The position numbers were made by a program, and so were the translations under genes. Shown piece after piece: positions 35,487 to 46,900 of a DNA stretch of 64,000 nucleotides. Within the stretch, counting starts at the first letter, position 1; every line of letters starts with the position of its first letter. The notes beneath the pieces were generated by a model that was given only the letters and a program-made list of their open reading frames with translations, was not told where the DNA came from and made no database searches. Source of the stretch: Nocardiopsis sp. YSL2 (lineage in GTDB: Bacteria; Actinomycetota; Actinomycetes; Streptosporangiales; Streptosporangiaceae); NCBI RefSeq assembly GCF_030555055.1, contig NZ_JAMOAO010000001.1:6138001-6202000 (forward strand), read 5' to 3'.

Positions 35487-36780
35487 CGACGTCGTCCTTC
35501 TCCTGCAAGGGCTGGAGGTCGGGGTTGGCCTCTGCAACGATGTCCACGTTGTCCAGCCGGGCCCGCCAATCGACTCCCGGGTTCTGGGCCAGGATGTCCA
35601 GCAGGCCGATGAACTCTTTGAGCGTGGTGCGGGGCGTGCGGAAGTAGGCGTCGCCCACCCGCCCCTCGCAGTGCCGCATGAAGGCCTCGATGATCCCAGC
35701 GTCCACACCCCGCAGGTCGTTGCCACAGCTGGTGTAGAGCGTGAGCACCTTGTCCAACAGGACGAAGAAGTGCTCTTTTGTGAACCCGCCCAGGCGCATC
35801 ACCGGGCCGTAGTAGTCGACCAGCCCCTCCTTGGCGAAGGGATTCTCGCGCAGCCGGGACCGCAGGGCCTCGTAGGAGTACAGTCCGCGGTGCTCGTCAG
35901 TGAGGAAGTCGGGGGTGCCGCCGAAGAGGAAGCCCAGGTGGGGCGCCTGACCCTGCTGGGTCTCGTTGATGATGTTGAGGATCTGCTCGTAGTTGGAGAC
36001 CCGGGCTCCCTTGTGGGAGAGCTTGTAGAGGTTGACCAACTCGTCCAGGCACACCAGGAGGCCCTTGTAGCCCGCCATCGTCGTGAACGCGGCCATGAGC
36101 TTGAGGTGGTCGAAGATCGTCCGGTCGTCGATGATCTCCCGGACTCCGAGATCCCTGGACGCCTCGGTCTTGTTCGCGTACTCGGCCTGCAGCCAGCGCA
36201 GTGCCGCCTCCCGCCTGGCCTCTTCGCCCTGTTCGTACGCCTGCCAGTAGGCCTCGACGACCTTGGCGAACGTGGGCCCGCCCGGATGGGCCGCCAGGGC
36301 CTGAAGACGCTCGCGCAGCAGGTGCAGGACCGGTCGGCCGCCGGTCTCAGCATTGGCGCGGACCTGCGTGATGAACCCCTCCACCACGGCGGAGAGCGCC
36401 TGGGTGGGCTTACCCTTGACACCCATTCCGCTGACGAGTGCCGAGTACAGCTTGCGGGCCCGCCCCTGAGTGCCCTGCAGACGCCGGTCGGGGGTGAGGT
36501 CGGCCCTCATGGTGACCAGCTTCTGCTGCTGGGCCACCTGGCAGATGAGGTTGAGGAAGAAGGTCTTGCCCGAGCCGTAGTCACCGATGACGAAGCGTGA
36601 GATACCGTCCCCCGCGATCACCTGCTTGATCCCGGTCGCGAGGGCGTCGATCTCTTTCTCCCTGCCCACCTGGATCAGGCGCGCTTCCCGAGCCGGGACG
36701 ATGCCGGAGCGCAGGGCGTTCAGGACCATGTCCCTGTTGCGGTTGGTGATCCTCGGACCACCCGCGGCTGCCTGGCTCAC
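35455..36780 (-). CDS. sngB: AAA/STAND-type ATPase, DUF2791 (Shango SngB)
   Basis: 441 residues. Walker A GDYGSGKT at residues 66-73, Walker B GLLVCLDELVNL, sensor-like GFLFGGTPDFLTDEHRG. This is the DUF2791/BrxD-like ATPase family that recruits and powers partner helicases. The GTG start overlaps the sngA stop (GTGA), and the gene overlaps sngC, so the three are one coupled operon. Confidence 0.8.
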   Translation of the reverse strand: MSQAAAGGPRITNRNRDMVLNALRSGIVPAREARLIQVGREKEIDALATGIKQVIAGDGISRFVIGDYGSGKTFFLNLICQVAQQQKLVTMRADLTPDRRLQGTQGRARKLYSALVSGMGVKGKPTQALSAVVEGFITQVRANAETGGRPVLHLLRERLQALAAHPGGPTFAKVVEAYWQAYEQGEEARREAALRWLQAEYANKTEASRDLGVREIIDDRTIFDHLKLMAAFTTMAGYKGLLVCLDELVNLYKLSHKGARVSNYEQILNIINETQQGQAPHLGFLFGGTPDFLTDEHRGLYSYEALRSRLRENPFAKEGLVDYYGPVMRLGGFTKEHFFVLLDKVLTLYTSCGNDLRGVDAGIIEAFMRHCEGRVGDAYFRTPRTTLKEFIGLLDILAQNPGVDWRARLDNVDIVAEANPDLQPLQEKDDVDDTPLASFRL

Positions 36781-39700
36781 TTGGTCATCTCCTTCACTTG
36801 TTCGACGCGCACGGTCACCACGTCACCCTGCCGTACCAACACGTCTGTTCTGATGAGCTTCGAGGCGGCCTCGCTGAGGGCATCCAGAGCCGCGTGAGCC
36901 GCCATCCCATACCAGGCGGCCAGGCGCTCCACATCCCGCAGTGACCATGTGCGGACCTGAGCTAGGTCGGACAGTAGACGGGCCTGGACCTGGGAAAGCC
37001 CGGCGACCCGGGCAGGTGCGGCCGTCCTGTGACGAGTGGATTTCCGAGGCTTCCAGGTGGCACCCATCGCCCCGTTGCCAGCGGGGTCCGGGGCCAGGCC
37101 TCGGTAGCTGAGCCGCAGACGGAATACGGCTTCCAGGCCCAGTCCCTGGTGAACCGCCAGCAGGAACGACAGTTGCTCCGGGGTAGTGGACGCGGTGAGG
37201 TCCAACAGATCCAGTAGGAGGTCCCCGGCGCGTTCGCGCCGAGGCAGAGGGGTGTTGACGAGAGCGCGCACCTGGGTCTCCGGCTCTCCGCTCTGGTCCT
37301 CCAAGCGGTGGAGCTGCCAATTCCGTACCCGTGCGAGGGGAGCATCCCCTAATTCCAGGACACCCCGCATGACGGCGACGCGGTGGTGAACGGTCAACTC
37401 TCCACTGTGACGGGACATCTCTACCGCTAACCCCGCCCAGGCCGACATCAACAGGCGCGTCTCCTGCCACCCCCGACCTTCCTTTGCGGCGGCAGTAGGG
37501 GCACAGGGCTCTTCGGGTACAAGGGACGCCTGCTTGATGGGCGTGTCGGTCTGGACCGGCGGGTTCGAAACAGGTGAAGGCTGCGTCGGAAGGATGCGAT
37601 CCACGAGCTTCTGTGGCGGTTCGACCCCCGTCAGGTCTGGCACCCCTTCCAGGACCACGTCCTGCTCACCCAGATCCGGACACCGGGGCCGGTAGGTGAA
37701 GACGAGATCGGGCAGCCCTCGCGGCACTTCGCGGCCGATTCGCCATGCCACTGAGACGCCGGCCAGAGCGCGCTTGGCACCGGCTCGGAAGTGCTCGAGG
37801 TTTTCGGGGCGTACATGGAGAGCGACCCACTCCACTGCCCAGTCCGCGCGGAGGGGCCTTCCCTCCGCGGCCGCCGCCCCGACCCCGTGCAGTAGGGAGA
37901 ACGGCGTTCCTAGCGCACCGGAATCGAAGCGCGGAGGGTCCTGGGGAGCCTGGTCCTGCACGACCCGGGCCAGTTCGAGCAGACCATCGACGTAGGAGAC
38001 GGTCCCGCGGTGATGCGCGAATCCGGATCGGAGGCGTTTGAGCTCGGCCAGCACCGGGTTGGAGGTCTGAATGCGTGGATTATGCTTTCCGACCAGGTCG
38101 ACGAGTCGCCGCTCCAACCCTTGCAGGTAGAGGCGTACGAAGACCGGAGGGATCCCCTGGCACCGGTGACGGTTCTGCAACCACCGGAGGTAGTGCCAAC
38201 GCTGTTGCGAAGAGAGGGCCGCGTATGAGCGGACTGTGTCGGAGACCGCGCCGATCGTTTCGACGTCTGGACGCTGGACAGCGCAGTTGATGTCGAGTGA
38301 GGACGCGCTCTGCAGGTCGGGAGCGCCCATGTCCTTCCCGGGCCCGTATCCGGTGTATAGCATTCCGTCGGGAATGTGCATTCCCCCGATGCTGACTTCG
38401 GTTCCCGGTGACTTCCAGGTGGACCAGCGCCGGGTTACGGAGTTCGCCTTCCGCGGTACGGACGGTACAGCGGGCGGTTCGGGCTGCTGTTCCGGTGCGG
38501 GCAGGGGCCTGGTCTGTTTCACCGGCGCTATCGTCCGGTCCGCTTCCTTGGCCTTCTTCTGGTTGGGAGCGGGCAGGGCGGCTCCCGGCTTGGCGCAGTC
38601 ATCGAGCGCCTTGCTCGAGATCATTCCGAGGGTTTGCAGGGTGGGGAAGTGATCCCATACCATCTTCGCCTTGCCCGTAGGTACGGGGAAGACTCCCAAA
38701 GAAGGATGTGCTGGCCGGTAGGACCACTGGAGATCCGGAAGTTCCTTCGACAGACGCAGCCCGTTGGGGAGAGTTTGAACAAAGCGCTTCCTGAAGGCCC
38801 GGTGGAATTCTCTCGTCCGCTGGACTTCCGGATTCTTGGCTGTGAAAGGGTGCATCCGAACCCAGAACACGACCAGTTCCAGAGGCAGAGGACGCCCCGT
38901 GCAGGCGTACATGCCGAGCTTGAACTGCAGCACCTGCTGAGTCATCTTCGAACTGGGTCCGGTATTCTGCGAGGAGAAGATGTCCCTCTCATCCATGGCC
39001 AGTCGTTCCAGGACGGCCGCGAAGGAACCAGCGGACCTAACGAACCCTTCATGAGAGGAGTAGTCGGAGATCAGGAAGTGCAGGTAGGAGAGAAGCTCCG
39101 TCAGGTTGTCCCGGCTCTGCCTGTGGGGTTTGAGGTCGACTAGGGCCCGGTGTTCCAAGCCATGGAGCAGAAGGACGAGGAAACTCTCTCGGGCCGATGA
39201 AACGGGCCGACCGGCCTTGAGCCAGTCGAGGAACTCCCCTCTGGCCCCGGGTGAGAGATCGGCGTAGGCAGCGACTTCGTCCCGCGTGGGCCTCCCCCCA
39301 GACCCGGTATCCGCAGGGAGGGTAGCATCTACCACCTCAAGGCGTGCCTTCCGGTCAACAGGGACTCCGTAGTAGAACATCCCGTCGCTGATGGACCGCC
39401 CCTGCACTCGAACGGTCTCAATGCTGCTGATCCAGCGCGGCGGACCGACGGGCGCGGTATCGGCCCCCGGAGCGGGTTCTGGAGTGGGGGGGAGCTCGGA
39501 ATCGGTAGCCGTTGCGGGCTCACCCGTAGGAGCGGATGGCGGAAGCGGGGGGCTCGTCATAGGTGCCTGCGCTTCCAGTTCTGGCAGTTCGAGGTCCTCG
39601 AAGACCTGGGCGTCCACGACGACGAGCTCCTCGTCCTCGTAGACCACCTCCGCGTCGCACCGCTCCTCGGCGAACTCGTTGATCTCCGTCAGGGCGGCAT

Positions 39701-40733
39701 TGAGCATCAGTCCCAGCTCCCGGGCACGGTCAGCGGCTTCGCTGCGACTGCACTCGCCCTTGTCCGCGAGACCCGCCAGCAGAAGACGGAGGGGGCCCGA
39801 CAGCGGATCCCGCTCCTCCCCCTCCTGTGGGGCGGTCGGCGGAATGGTGACCGATTCGAGTGGGTCCGGCTCTCCGGACTCCTCGTCCTCCTCGAAGAGG
39901 GTGTCCAGCAGCCTGTCCGAGGCGGCGTTGTCCTGCTGGATCGTGGCTAGGAGCTCACGGTCGATGAAACCGTCCCCGGCCGTCGGCTTCTCCTCGGTCC
40001 GCACTTCAGCAGCTGTCCCAGGACTGGTCACGGAAGGCCCGTCGGTCTCAGGGACCGAAGGAGCCACGGCAACCTGGGAAAGGGCTGGCGAGGCCTCCGG
40101 CGCTCCGTAGTGGACGTGGGCACTGGCGCGGTGGAGGGCGTCGTACGTCCGCTGCCCGGGCAGCGGAGCACCGGTGAACCTCCACGATTCACGCGCCCCC
40201 GCAGGGACCACTTCGAGCACCCGAAGAAGCTCCTCCGAGCGGCGCACGAGGACCCCATGGATGGCGTACCTCGCGGAGAGCCTACGGATCTCGGAGGCGA
40301 TGGAGACAAGCTCCTCGGTGCCCTCCCCACGCTGCATCAGGTGAAAGGCCCGTCGTTCAAGTCCACAGAAGTAGTTGAGCACGAAGCCGGACTCGACGCC
40401 CCGGGCGTCCCGGCCGTCGACGAGCCACTGGAGGTAGTGGGCCCGGGCGTCCTCGTGGAGCTCCCGATAGGGAACGGGACGGTTGGGCGGCGATCCCGAG
40501 TTGAAGGCGGGGCGCCGCGAAGACCCCACAGGGAGCTCGGATTCGATCATCCCGGTGGAGCCCTCAACCGAGGAATCGGAGTCCTTGAGGTAGAGCAGCC
40601 CTCCTTGGACTGTGGTTCCCCGCACATTCATCGCGGCTCCCACCGGGTACCACACAAGCCCGTGCGTGCCCTCACGCACCGAAGTGGGGGTATTCCGTTT
40701 CGAAGCTGCCTTCTCAAAGAAGGAGAAACGCAC
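36777..40733 (-). CDS. sngA: TerB-domain protein (Shango SngA)
   Basis: 1318 residues, unusually long. Three TerB_N-like modules can be read, each with a GG(L/M)-Y opening and a LxWL...GLE(R/H)R ending: about residues 31-128 (VQGGLLYL...FCGLERR), 434-531 (SDGMFYYG...LHGLEHR) and 774-881 (PDGMLYTG...LQGLERR), separated by acidic Pro/Glu-rich linkers. The C-terminus (about 1240-1318) is TerB_C-like. The GTG at 40733 has GGAGG four bases upstream; the frame before it lacks homology. The family is linked to DNA-processing and phage defence with an ATPase and helicase, as here. Its exact biochemical role is unknown. Confidence 0.75.
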   Translation of the reverse strand: MRFSFFEKAASKRNTPTSVREGTHGLVWYPVGAAMNVRGTTVQGGLLYLKDSDSSVEGSTGMIESELPVGSSRRPAFNSGSPPNRPVPYRELHEDARAHYLQWLVDGRDARGVESGFVLNYFCGLERRAFHLMQRGEGTEELVSIASEIRRLSARYAIHGVLVRRSEELLRVLEVVPAGARESWRFTGAPLPGQRTYDALHRASAHVHYGAPEASPALSQVAVAPSVPETDGPSVTSPGTAAEVRTEEKPTAGDGFIDRELLATIQQDNAASDRLLDTLFEEDEESGEPDPLESVTIPPTAPQEGEERDPLSGPLRLLLAGLADKGECSRSEAADRARELGLMLNAALTEINEFAEERCDAEVVYEDEELVVVDAQVFEDLELPELEAQAPMTSPPLPPSAPTGEPATATDSELPPTPEPAPGADTAPVGPPRWISSIETVRVQGRSISDGMFYYGVPVDRKARLEVVDATLPADTGSGGRPTRDEVAAYADLSPGARGEFLDWLKAGRPVSSARESFLVLLLHGLEHRALVDLKPHRQSRDNLTELLSYLHFLISDYSSHEGFVRSAGSFAAVLERLAMDERDIFSSQNTGPSSKMTQQVLQFKLGMYACTGRPLPLELVVFWVRMHPFTAKNPEVQRTREFHRAFRKRFVQTLPNGLRLSKELPDLQWSYRPAHPSLGVFPVPTGKAKMVWDHFPTLQTLGMISSKALDDCAKPGAALPAPNQKKAKEADRTIAPVKQTRPLPAPEQQPEPPAVPSVPRKANSVTRRWSTWKSPGTEVSIGGMHIPDGMLYTGYGPGKDMGAPDLQSASSLDINCAVQRPDVETIGAVSDTVRSYAALSSQQRWHYLRWLQNRHRCQGIPPVFVRLYLQGLERRLVDLVGKHNPRIQTSNPVLAELKRLRSGFAHHRGTVSYVDGLLELARVVQDQAPQDPPRFDSGALGTPFSLLHGVGAAAAEGRPLRADWAVEWVALHVRPENLEHFRAGAKRALAGVSVAWRIGREVPRGLPDLVFTYRPRCPDLGEQDVVLEGVPDLTGVEPPQKLVDRILPTQPSPVSNPPVQTDTPIKQASLVPEEPCAPTAAAKEGRGWQETRLLMSAWAGLAVEMSRHSGELTVHHRVAVMRGVLELGDAPLARVRNWQLHRLEDQSGEPETQVRALVNTPLPRRERAGDLLLDLLDLTASTTPEQLSFLLAVHQGLGLEAVFRLRLSYRGLAPDPAGNGAMGATWKPRKSTRHRTAAPARVAGLSQVQARLLSDLAQVRTWSLRDVERLAAWYGMAAHAALDALSEAASKLIRTDVLVRQGDVVTVRVEQVKEMTK

Positions 40734-40948
40734 CCGACCTCCAGGTTCGGACCAGGTGGAGCAGGGAAGAGGGACCGAATCGAGCACGCCGTGTGAAGGC
40801 CCTGTGCGGGGGGACCGCACGGGAGCCGAACATTCCGCATGGGCTCGGGGGTTTCGGACAGCGGGGACTCAATACCGTACTACACACGGTCACAGCACAC
40901 ATAGCCGCGAAGCCACATTTACCCGATGCATGCCGGTTGACGTAGTTT
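40734..40948 (-). promoter_or_regulatory. promoter region of the sng operon
   Basis: A 215-base gap between the hhe-type gene stop and sngA, noticeably richer in A/T (TAAATG, TAGTACGGTATT on the minus strand). It indicates that the sng operon has its own promoter, although read-through from the hhe gene is possible. Confidence 0.45.
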
Positions 40949-43900
40949 TCATTCTTCCGTGTCCGCTGGACGGACCACACCCTCCTCCTCGACCAGCACG
41001 CCCTTGCCCAACAGCACCTCCAGATCGTGGTCGAAGGCCTGGCTGATGTCCTTGCCGCTGCGCCCCCACTCGAAGGTCTCGCGCATCGAACGCAGCAGGT
41101 CCTTGCGGGCGATGCGCGCGGAGTCACGGACGATCAGGCGCAGCGCCTCCTGCCGTTCGGCGGAGGGAACCTCACTGATCTTGCGGATGGCCGAGCCGAA
41201 GGGCCTGCGAACCGCGACCCCGCCACCGGGCCACCAGATCGTGCTGTCGTCACGCACGAGCCTGCCTTCACGCAGCAGGTGCTTCAGGGTGACGTCGAAG
41301 TTGGCTCTGACCGTGGAGCCGAGGCGCTCGCCCCCCAGGGCGTCGAGCGTCTTGCGGTACAGCCAGCCGAGCTCGACCGGGCTCTCGTTCTCAACGATCA
41401 GCAAGAACAGTCCCGCGATGTAGGGACGGGCTTCCGCGCTCCTGGGCTCGTACCAGTACCCCTCTTCGTGGGGCCGGTAGTCGTGGGTCACGTAGTCGAC
41501 CAGCCAGTCAGGGCGTTGCCGGCCAGCCTGCTCAGCGGCCCTGGCTCGTTCTTTCTCGTCGGGGACCCTCACCAGATCGGGTGTTCGCTCCTCCGCGGGC
41601 TCGTCCTCGCTAACCGGCACCTCAGCGGAGGAAGACCGGCGGCCTCCTGCGGCCCGGGCGTCGCGCACGGCACCCTCCACCGCCTCGCGCAACCGCTCCT
41701 GTGCGCGGGCGCGGTCCCGGTACCAGTCGGTGCCCCAGATCCGGTGCAGCCGCCACCCCAAACCCTCGAGAACCCCATCCCGCAGGCGATCCCGGTCTCG
41801 GGCGACCTTGGAGGAGTGGTACATGGCCCCATCGCACTCGACACCGATGACGTACCGCCCGGGCAGGTCCGGGTCGATGACCCCGAGGTCGACGCGGTAG
41901 CCGGCCACACCGACCTGGGGCTGGACCTCGTACCCCCAGTCCTGGAGCACAGCGAGTACGGAGTCCTCGAACGGGCTCTCCGTCTCCGCTTCCGGCTGAC
42001 CCCCGACGGGCTGGGCCTCCAGGGCCGCCGGGCCGTGTTCGGCGTAACGGAGGTACTCACACAGTCGGCGCAGGCCCTCGGCGTCGTCCGGACCCACACG
42101 CAGGTCGTCCGCGGAGAAGGAGCTGACCACCTCGACTCGGCGCTTGGCCCGGGTGATGGCGACGTTGAGCCGACGGTGACCGTCACCGCGGTTGATCGGC
42201 CCGAAGTTCTTGTGGATGCGTCCGTCGGCCGTGGGCCCGTAGCCCACAGAGAGGATGATGACGTCGCGCTCGTCGCCCTGGACCGTCTCCAGGTTCTTGA
42301 CGAAGAATCCTCCGAGACGGTCCCCCTCCACCTTGGGGCGGAGCTCGGGGAACCGTTCCAGCACCTTGTCGACCGCGTCCTCGATGGCGTTGGCCTGTTC
42401 CCTGGACAGGGCGACGACTCCGAGGGTCCGGTCGGGGCGTGTCCTGAAGTGGTGGACGACCCGTTCGGCGACCTTGCACGCCTCGATCCGGTTGTTGCGG
42501 GCGCCGCCGCGGTCGTAGAGGCCGCCCTCGACCCTGACGAAGGCGACCCCGGTGTCCTCGTTCCGCAGATGGGCCCCGGGGAAGGTGATGAGCTCGCTGC
42601 TGTAGAACTTGCGGTTGCTGAAGGCGATCAGGTCTTCGTGGCGGCTGCGGTAGTGCCAGCGCAACGGAATGTCCCGCATCCGACCACTGGCCTTGCACAT
42701 GTCCAGCAGTGACTCGTAGGTCTCCTGTTGTTCCTCGTCCCACTCGTCGTCGGTGGTCGCCCGATCAAAGAAGCCGGTGGGAGGCAACTGCTTCTGGTCA
42801 CCGGCCACGATCAGTGATCGGCCCCGGTAGACACAGTTGATCGCGTCTGCCGGCTTCACCTGGGACGCTTCGTCGAAAACGACCACGTCGAACCGCATAT
42901 CCGAGGGCAGGAACATGCTCACAGTGAGCGGGCTCATCATGAGGCAGGGAGTGAGCAGTTGCGCCTCCCACGTCACTTCCTCCATGAGCTTGCGCACCGG
43001 CATGTGGCGCCGTTTCTTCTCCGCCTCCCGACGGATCACTCCCAGCCCCGGGGAGTAGGAGGCCATCGGAGGCCGGTGGTCAGACCACTGGTGAAGCACC
43101 TCCTGCCTGGCCCAGGTGTGGAGTCGGCGATCCCTCTTGCGGAACTCCTGCACCTCGTTGTCACGGACTGGTCCGGGTTCCCTGCGCACACGTTCGTCCT
43201 CGCGCAGGCGACGATCGGTCCAGGCCCTCAGGACGGCGCGTTCCACCGTGTCCGGCCACCGCTCGGGCCCTCTACCCGAACCGGCGTAGCGCTCCAGGAG
43301 CGGGCCCAGCCCGTGGGACCGCATGGCCTCCAGACCGGCCAGGGCCGTGCTCCAGCGCTCCAAGGACGAGACGTCCTCGCGCAGCGCGAACAGGAACTGT
43401 TCGGCCGCGGCCAACTCACCGGAGAGCCGCCCCGTGATGGTCGGCCGAACCAGGTCGTCGAAGAGGGAGGCGAAGGCACCGGCCTCCCGTTCCCACTCGT
43501 CCACCGCATGGGCGAGGTCGTCCGGTGCACCCTTGACGCGTAGCGAGGGGACCGCCCCTTCGGGCCACTGCTGCGCGGAGGCCCCCACGGCATCGCCGAC
43601 CAGGCGTCGGGCGCGCCGCGTCCAGGAGAGGGCGTCCTGGAGTGCCTCATCCAGTTTCTCGTCGACCCGGTAGAGGGAGCCCAGGACCTCCCGGTCGGCA
43701 TGCTCGTGGAGTTCCAGCTCGGTCTCGGCCGCGTCCCGGCGGCGAGCCAGTGTGATCTCCCGGTCCGCTTCGACAGCCTTGACGTCCCGCCCCGTGGCAT
43801 CGCGGAACCGGCGCAGCAGGTCTCGGAGGTGCTCCATCCGGACGCGGACCTGCTTCAGCCAGGACAATGCGCTCCCGGGTGCGAGGGTGTGCGCCTGAGC

Positions 43901-46900
43901 GGACCCGCCAGGCAGCGAGGCGAGTGTCCGGGGCCAGGCCGACCAGGTCTGGCGTGCCTGGTCGAGGTCCTCAGCAAGGTCGGTGAGGTCGCCGTGTTCC
44001 AGGAAGCGGGCGAGTTCGGCGCGTTCCTCCTCTTGCAGCTCCGCGCGGCACAGGTCTGCCCGGTCCAGAGCTGCCGTGACCAGGGCGGTGTCGGTCTCCT
44101 CCCCTCGCCAGTACCGACCGAATGCCTGGCCCAGTACGTCGGCCTGCCCCCAAAGGCCCTGATGGTCCTCGTACCAGCGTTGGGCGTCACTGATCCGGTC
44201 GTTCAGCCCGTCATCCCAGCCACCGCTGTGACTGAGTGACGCGGCCAGGGCGCGGTCCTGGTGGCAGGCGCGACCGAGGGCCCCGCCGACCATCCCCTCG
44301 TCGGTGTTCGCGGTGTGGGTCTGGGCTCGCAGGGACTCGATACCGGCGATGTCCAGGCGGTCCGGCCCGAGGACGGGTTCGACCGCGGCACGCAGCTCCT
44401 GGGAGACCCGTTCGGCCCAGTCCAGGTCATCGACCAGTTCCTGCCGCGTCCGTGCGTCCAGGAGTTCGCGGTAGGTCGCGAGAACACTCTGATCTGCCAC
44501 CTCGTGGCGGCGCAGGTCCCGGTCCGCGTGCCGGGCGCGCAGTACGCAGTCCCGGATGGCACGCGCGGTGCCTGTTGACACAGGGCCGACGACGGGAGTC
44601 AGTGTGTCGGCCAGGGCCGCGTCAGCGGTCAGTCTGTCCGCCCCCGCTACCAGCCAGGCGGCGGCCTGTCCCAGGGACAGCTCGAACAACGACGCGGTCG
44701 AGGGAAGCAGCTGTCGGGCCGCCTCCTCCCAGGGGGCCAGCTCGTCCAGCGCGGCACGTGCCCCGGCGACGGTCGTCGGGTCCAAGGGCTGGCCCTGGTA
44801 GAGGAAGCGCCGCAGCCCGCTGAGTCCGTCCACAGGGAGCAGTTGACGGAGCTGGACGGCGATGCGCAGGCAGGCGCGTACCGCGGTGAAGTCTGTTTCC
44901 TCCCCTCGCCAGTGGTGGCCGAGCCGGGCCTGGTAGGCAGCGGAGTTCTGAGCCAGGTGGCGATGCGCGTGCTGCCAGCGGATCACGTCGGTGAGGCGTT
45001 CTGGCACACGCTTGTCCCAGGAGCCATCGAGTGTCATGGTCGCGGCCCGGCGCTTGTCCTCTCGGAAGGCGGAGCCGAGCATGCGGTCGAAACGGCCGTA
45101 GCCGGACAGACGCTCGTTGAGCTCTTCCAGTCCCTCCTCCTCGACGGCCCCAGGGCTGAACAGCTCGGAGGCGACCGCACGGGCTTCGCGGAGTCCGGCA
45201 ACCGCCTGTTCGGCATCGTCCAGAGCCATCCGAGCCGCCTCGGCCTCCTCTTCTCCCAGCCAGGCGGGCAGGGGCAGGGCGTCCGTGCCCAGGCCGACAG
45301 CGGCTTCGAGGAAGGCCTGTGTGCGCCGGGGGTGGTCGGGTCGAGGGCAGGCGAGCGCCTGGGCGATCGCGTCCGCCACCGCACTCACCTCGGCCAACCG
45401 CGTGGCCCAACCACCGAAGAAGCGGGCATCGGTGCGAGCCCGTTCCGCGGTGGACTCCGTGTCCAACCCGACCACCTCCGCAGTGGGGTCGTCGGTGTCG
45501 AAGTCGGGCAGTTCGTTCCAAGGCACGTCAGTGAGCTGCCCCAGATCCTCCACAGCGAATCGATGGGACTTCCAGCGGTCCCGGGCGGCGAGCACCGGTT
45601 CGCGGACCAAAGGGCCGAAATCACCGAAGGCGAGCCAGCGGGCGGGAACCCCGCGGCGCTCGGTGATCAGCTCTCCCGCCTGCTGCCAGAGCCGTAGCCG
45701 GTCGACCAGGGCGCCGATGTCGTGCCGTTCGAGGACACCGCTGTGGAACAGGTCCTGGGCGCGGGAGCGACTCTCCGTCAGCCGGTCCCGATGTTGGGCG
45801 AAGGAGGTGAGCAGGGAGCGCACATACTCAGGTGAGACCTCGGTCAACCAGTGTGGGAGTGGGTGGGGTCCCGAGGAGACCTCCGCCAGAACGGAGATGA
45901 TCCGAAGAACCCCGGCCCGGTCCGTCGGCACGGGGAGCCCTGTGCGCCGCACGGCCTCGTCCAGTATCTGGGAGGGACCGGCCAGGCGCCGGATCCAGTC
46001 AGTACACCGCTGAATCGCGTTGTCGGCCTGCTCTCCGGTGAGCAGCTCGAGGGAGGCCACACTCCGGCCCTGGACCGGCGCGGTGTCGGCGTCCAGTTCG
46101 GCCAGGGTGGGCAGGTCCTTGACCGAACGCCAGTCGAATTCGGTGCGCTCACGCAGCCAGGCCAGCCCGGTGAGGCGGTCCACGGCGTCTGCCGCCTGGG
46201 GCACGACCTCCGTGTCGAAGTCCGAGCAGACGACCCAGCGCTCGGGAACGTCGTCACGTTCGGCCAGGACTTTCAGAAGTGGGACCCAGCGGCGGGCGGC
46301 CTTCGGGGAGTCGGGCTGTCGACCACCGGTGATCCGACGCAGGGTGTTGTGGTGCCCGGCGAGTTCGTTGAGTGTGGCGAGCGCCCTGACCAGCGCCTCG
46401 TGTGCGTCCTGCGCCTGTTGGATCCCGTACCAGCGGGAATTCTCGGGCACGGTGAACAGGTCCCACACGTGTGTCATCGAGTGGGCCGTGTCGAGGATCC
46501 ACTCCCGGCTCTGCCGCTCGAAGAGACCGGGGTCAGGGTCGACCATGCCCAGTTCGGTGTCGGCGGGCAGGGATCGGGAGAGCACGGCGATCCGCCCCAT
46601 GGCCTGGTTGAGTGACAGCCCGATCCGTGGGTCGGTCTCGTTGACGGCCTCCGCGTGGTCGGTGAGTCGTGCGCGCAGGGCACGTGCCTTGTCCCGTTCA
46701 TCCACCAGGTTCGCCGGGAGGGGGTGCACATCGGCGTGGAGGGCGGCATGGAGGGACTTGGCCACGGCCCCTCCCTTGGTCTTCCCGTCATGGAGGGCGA
46801 GGGCCGCGATATCGATACCGATGTCGACCAGGCGTGAGTGGACCACCTCCAGGGCGGCGGCCTTCTCACTGACGAACAGGACGGTGCGACCCGCTCCGAT

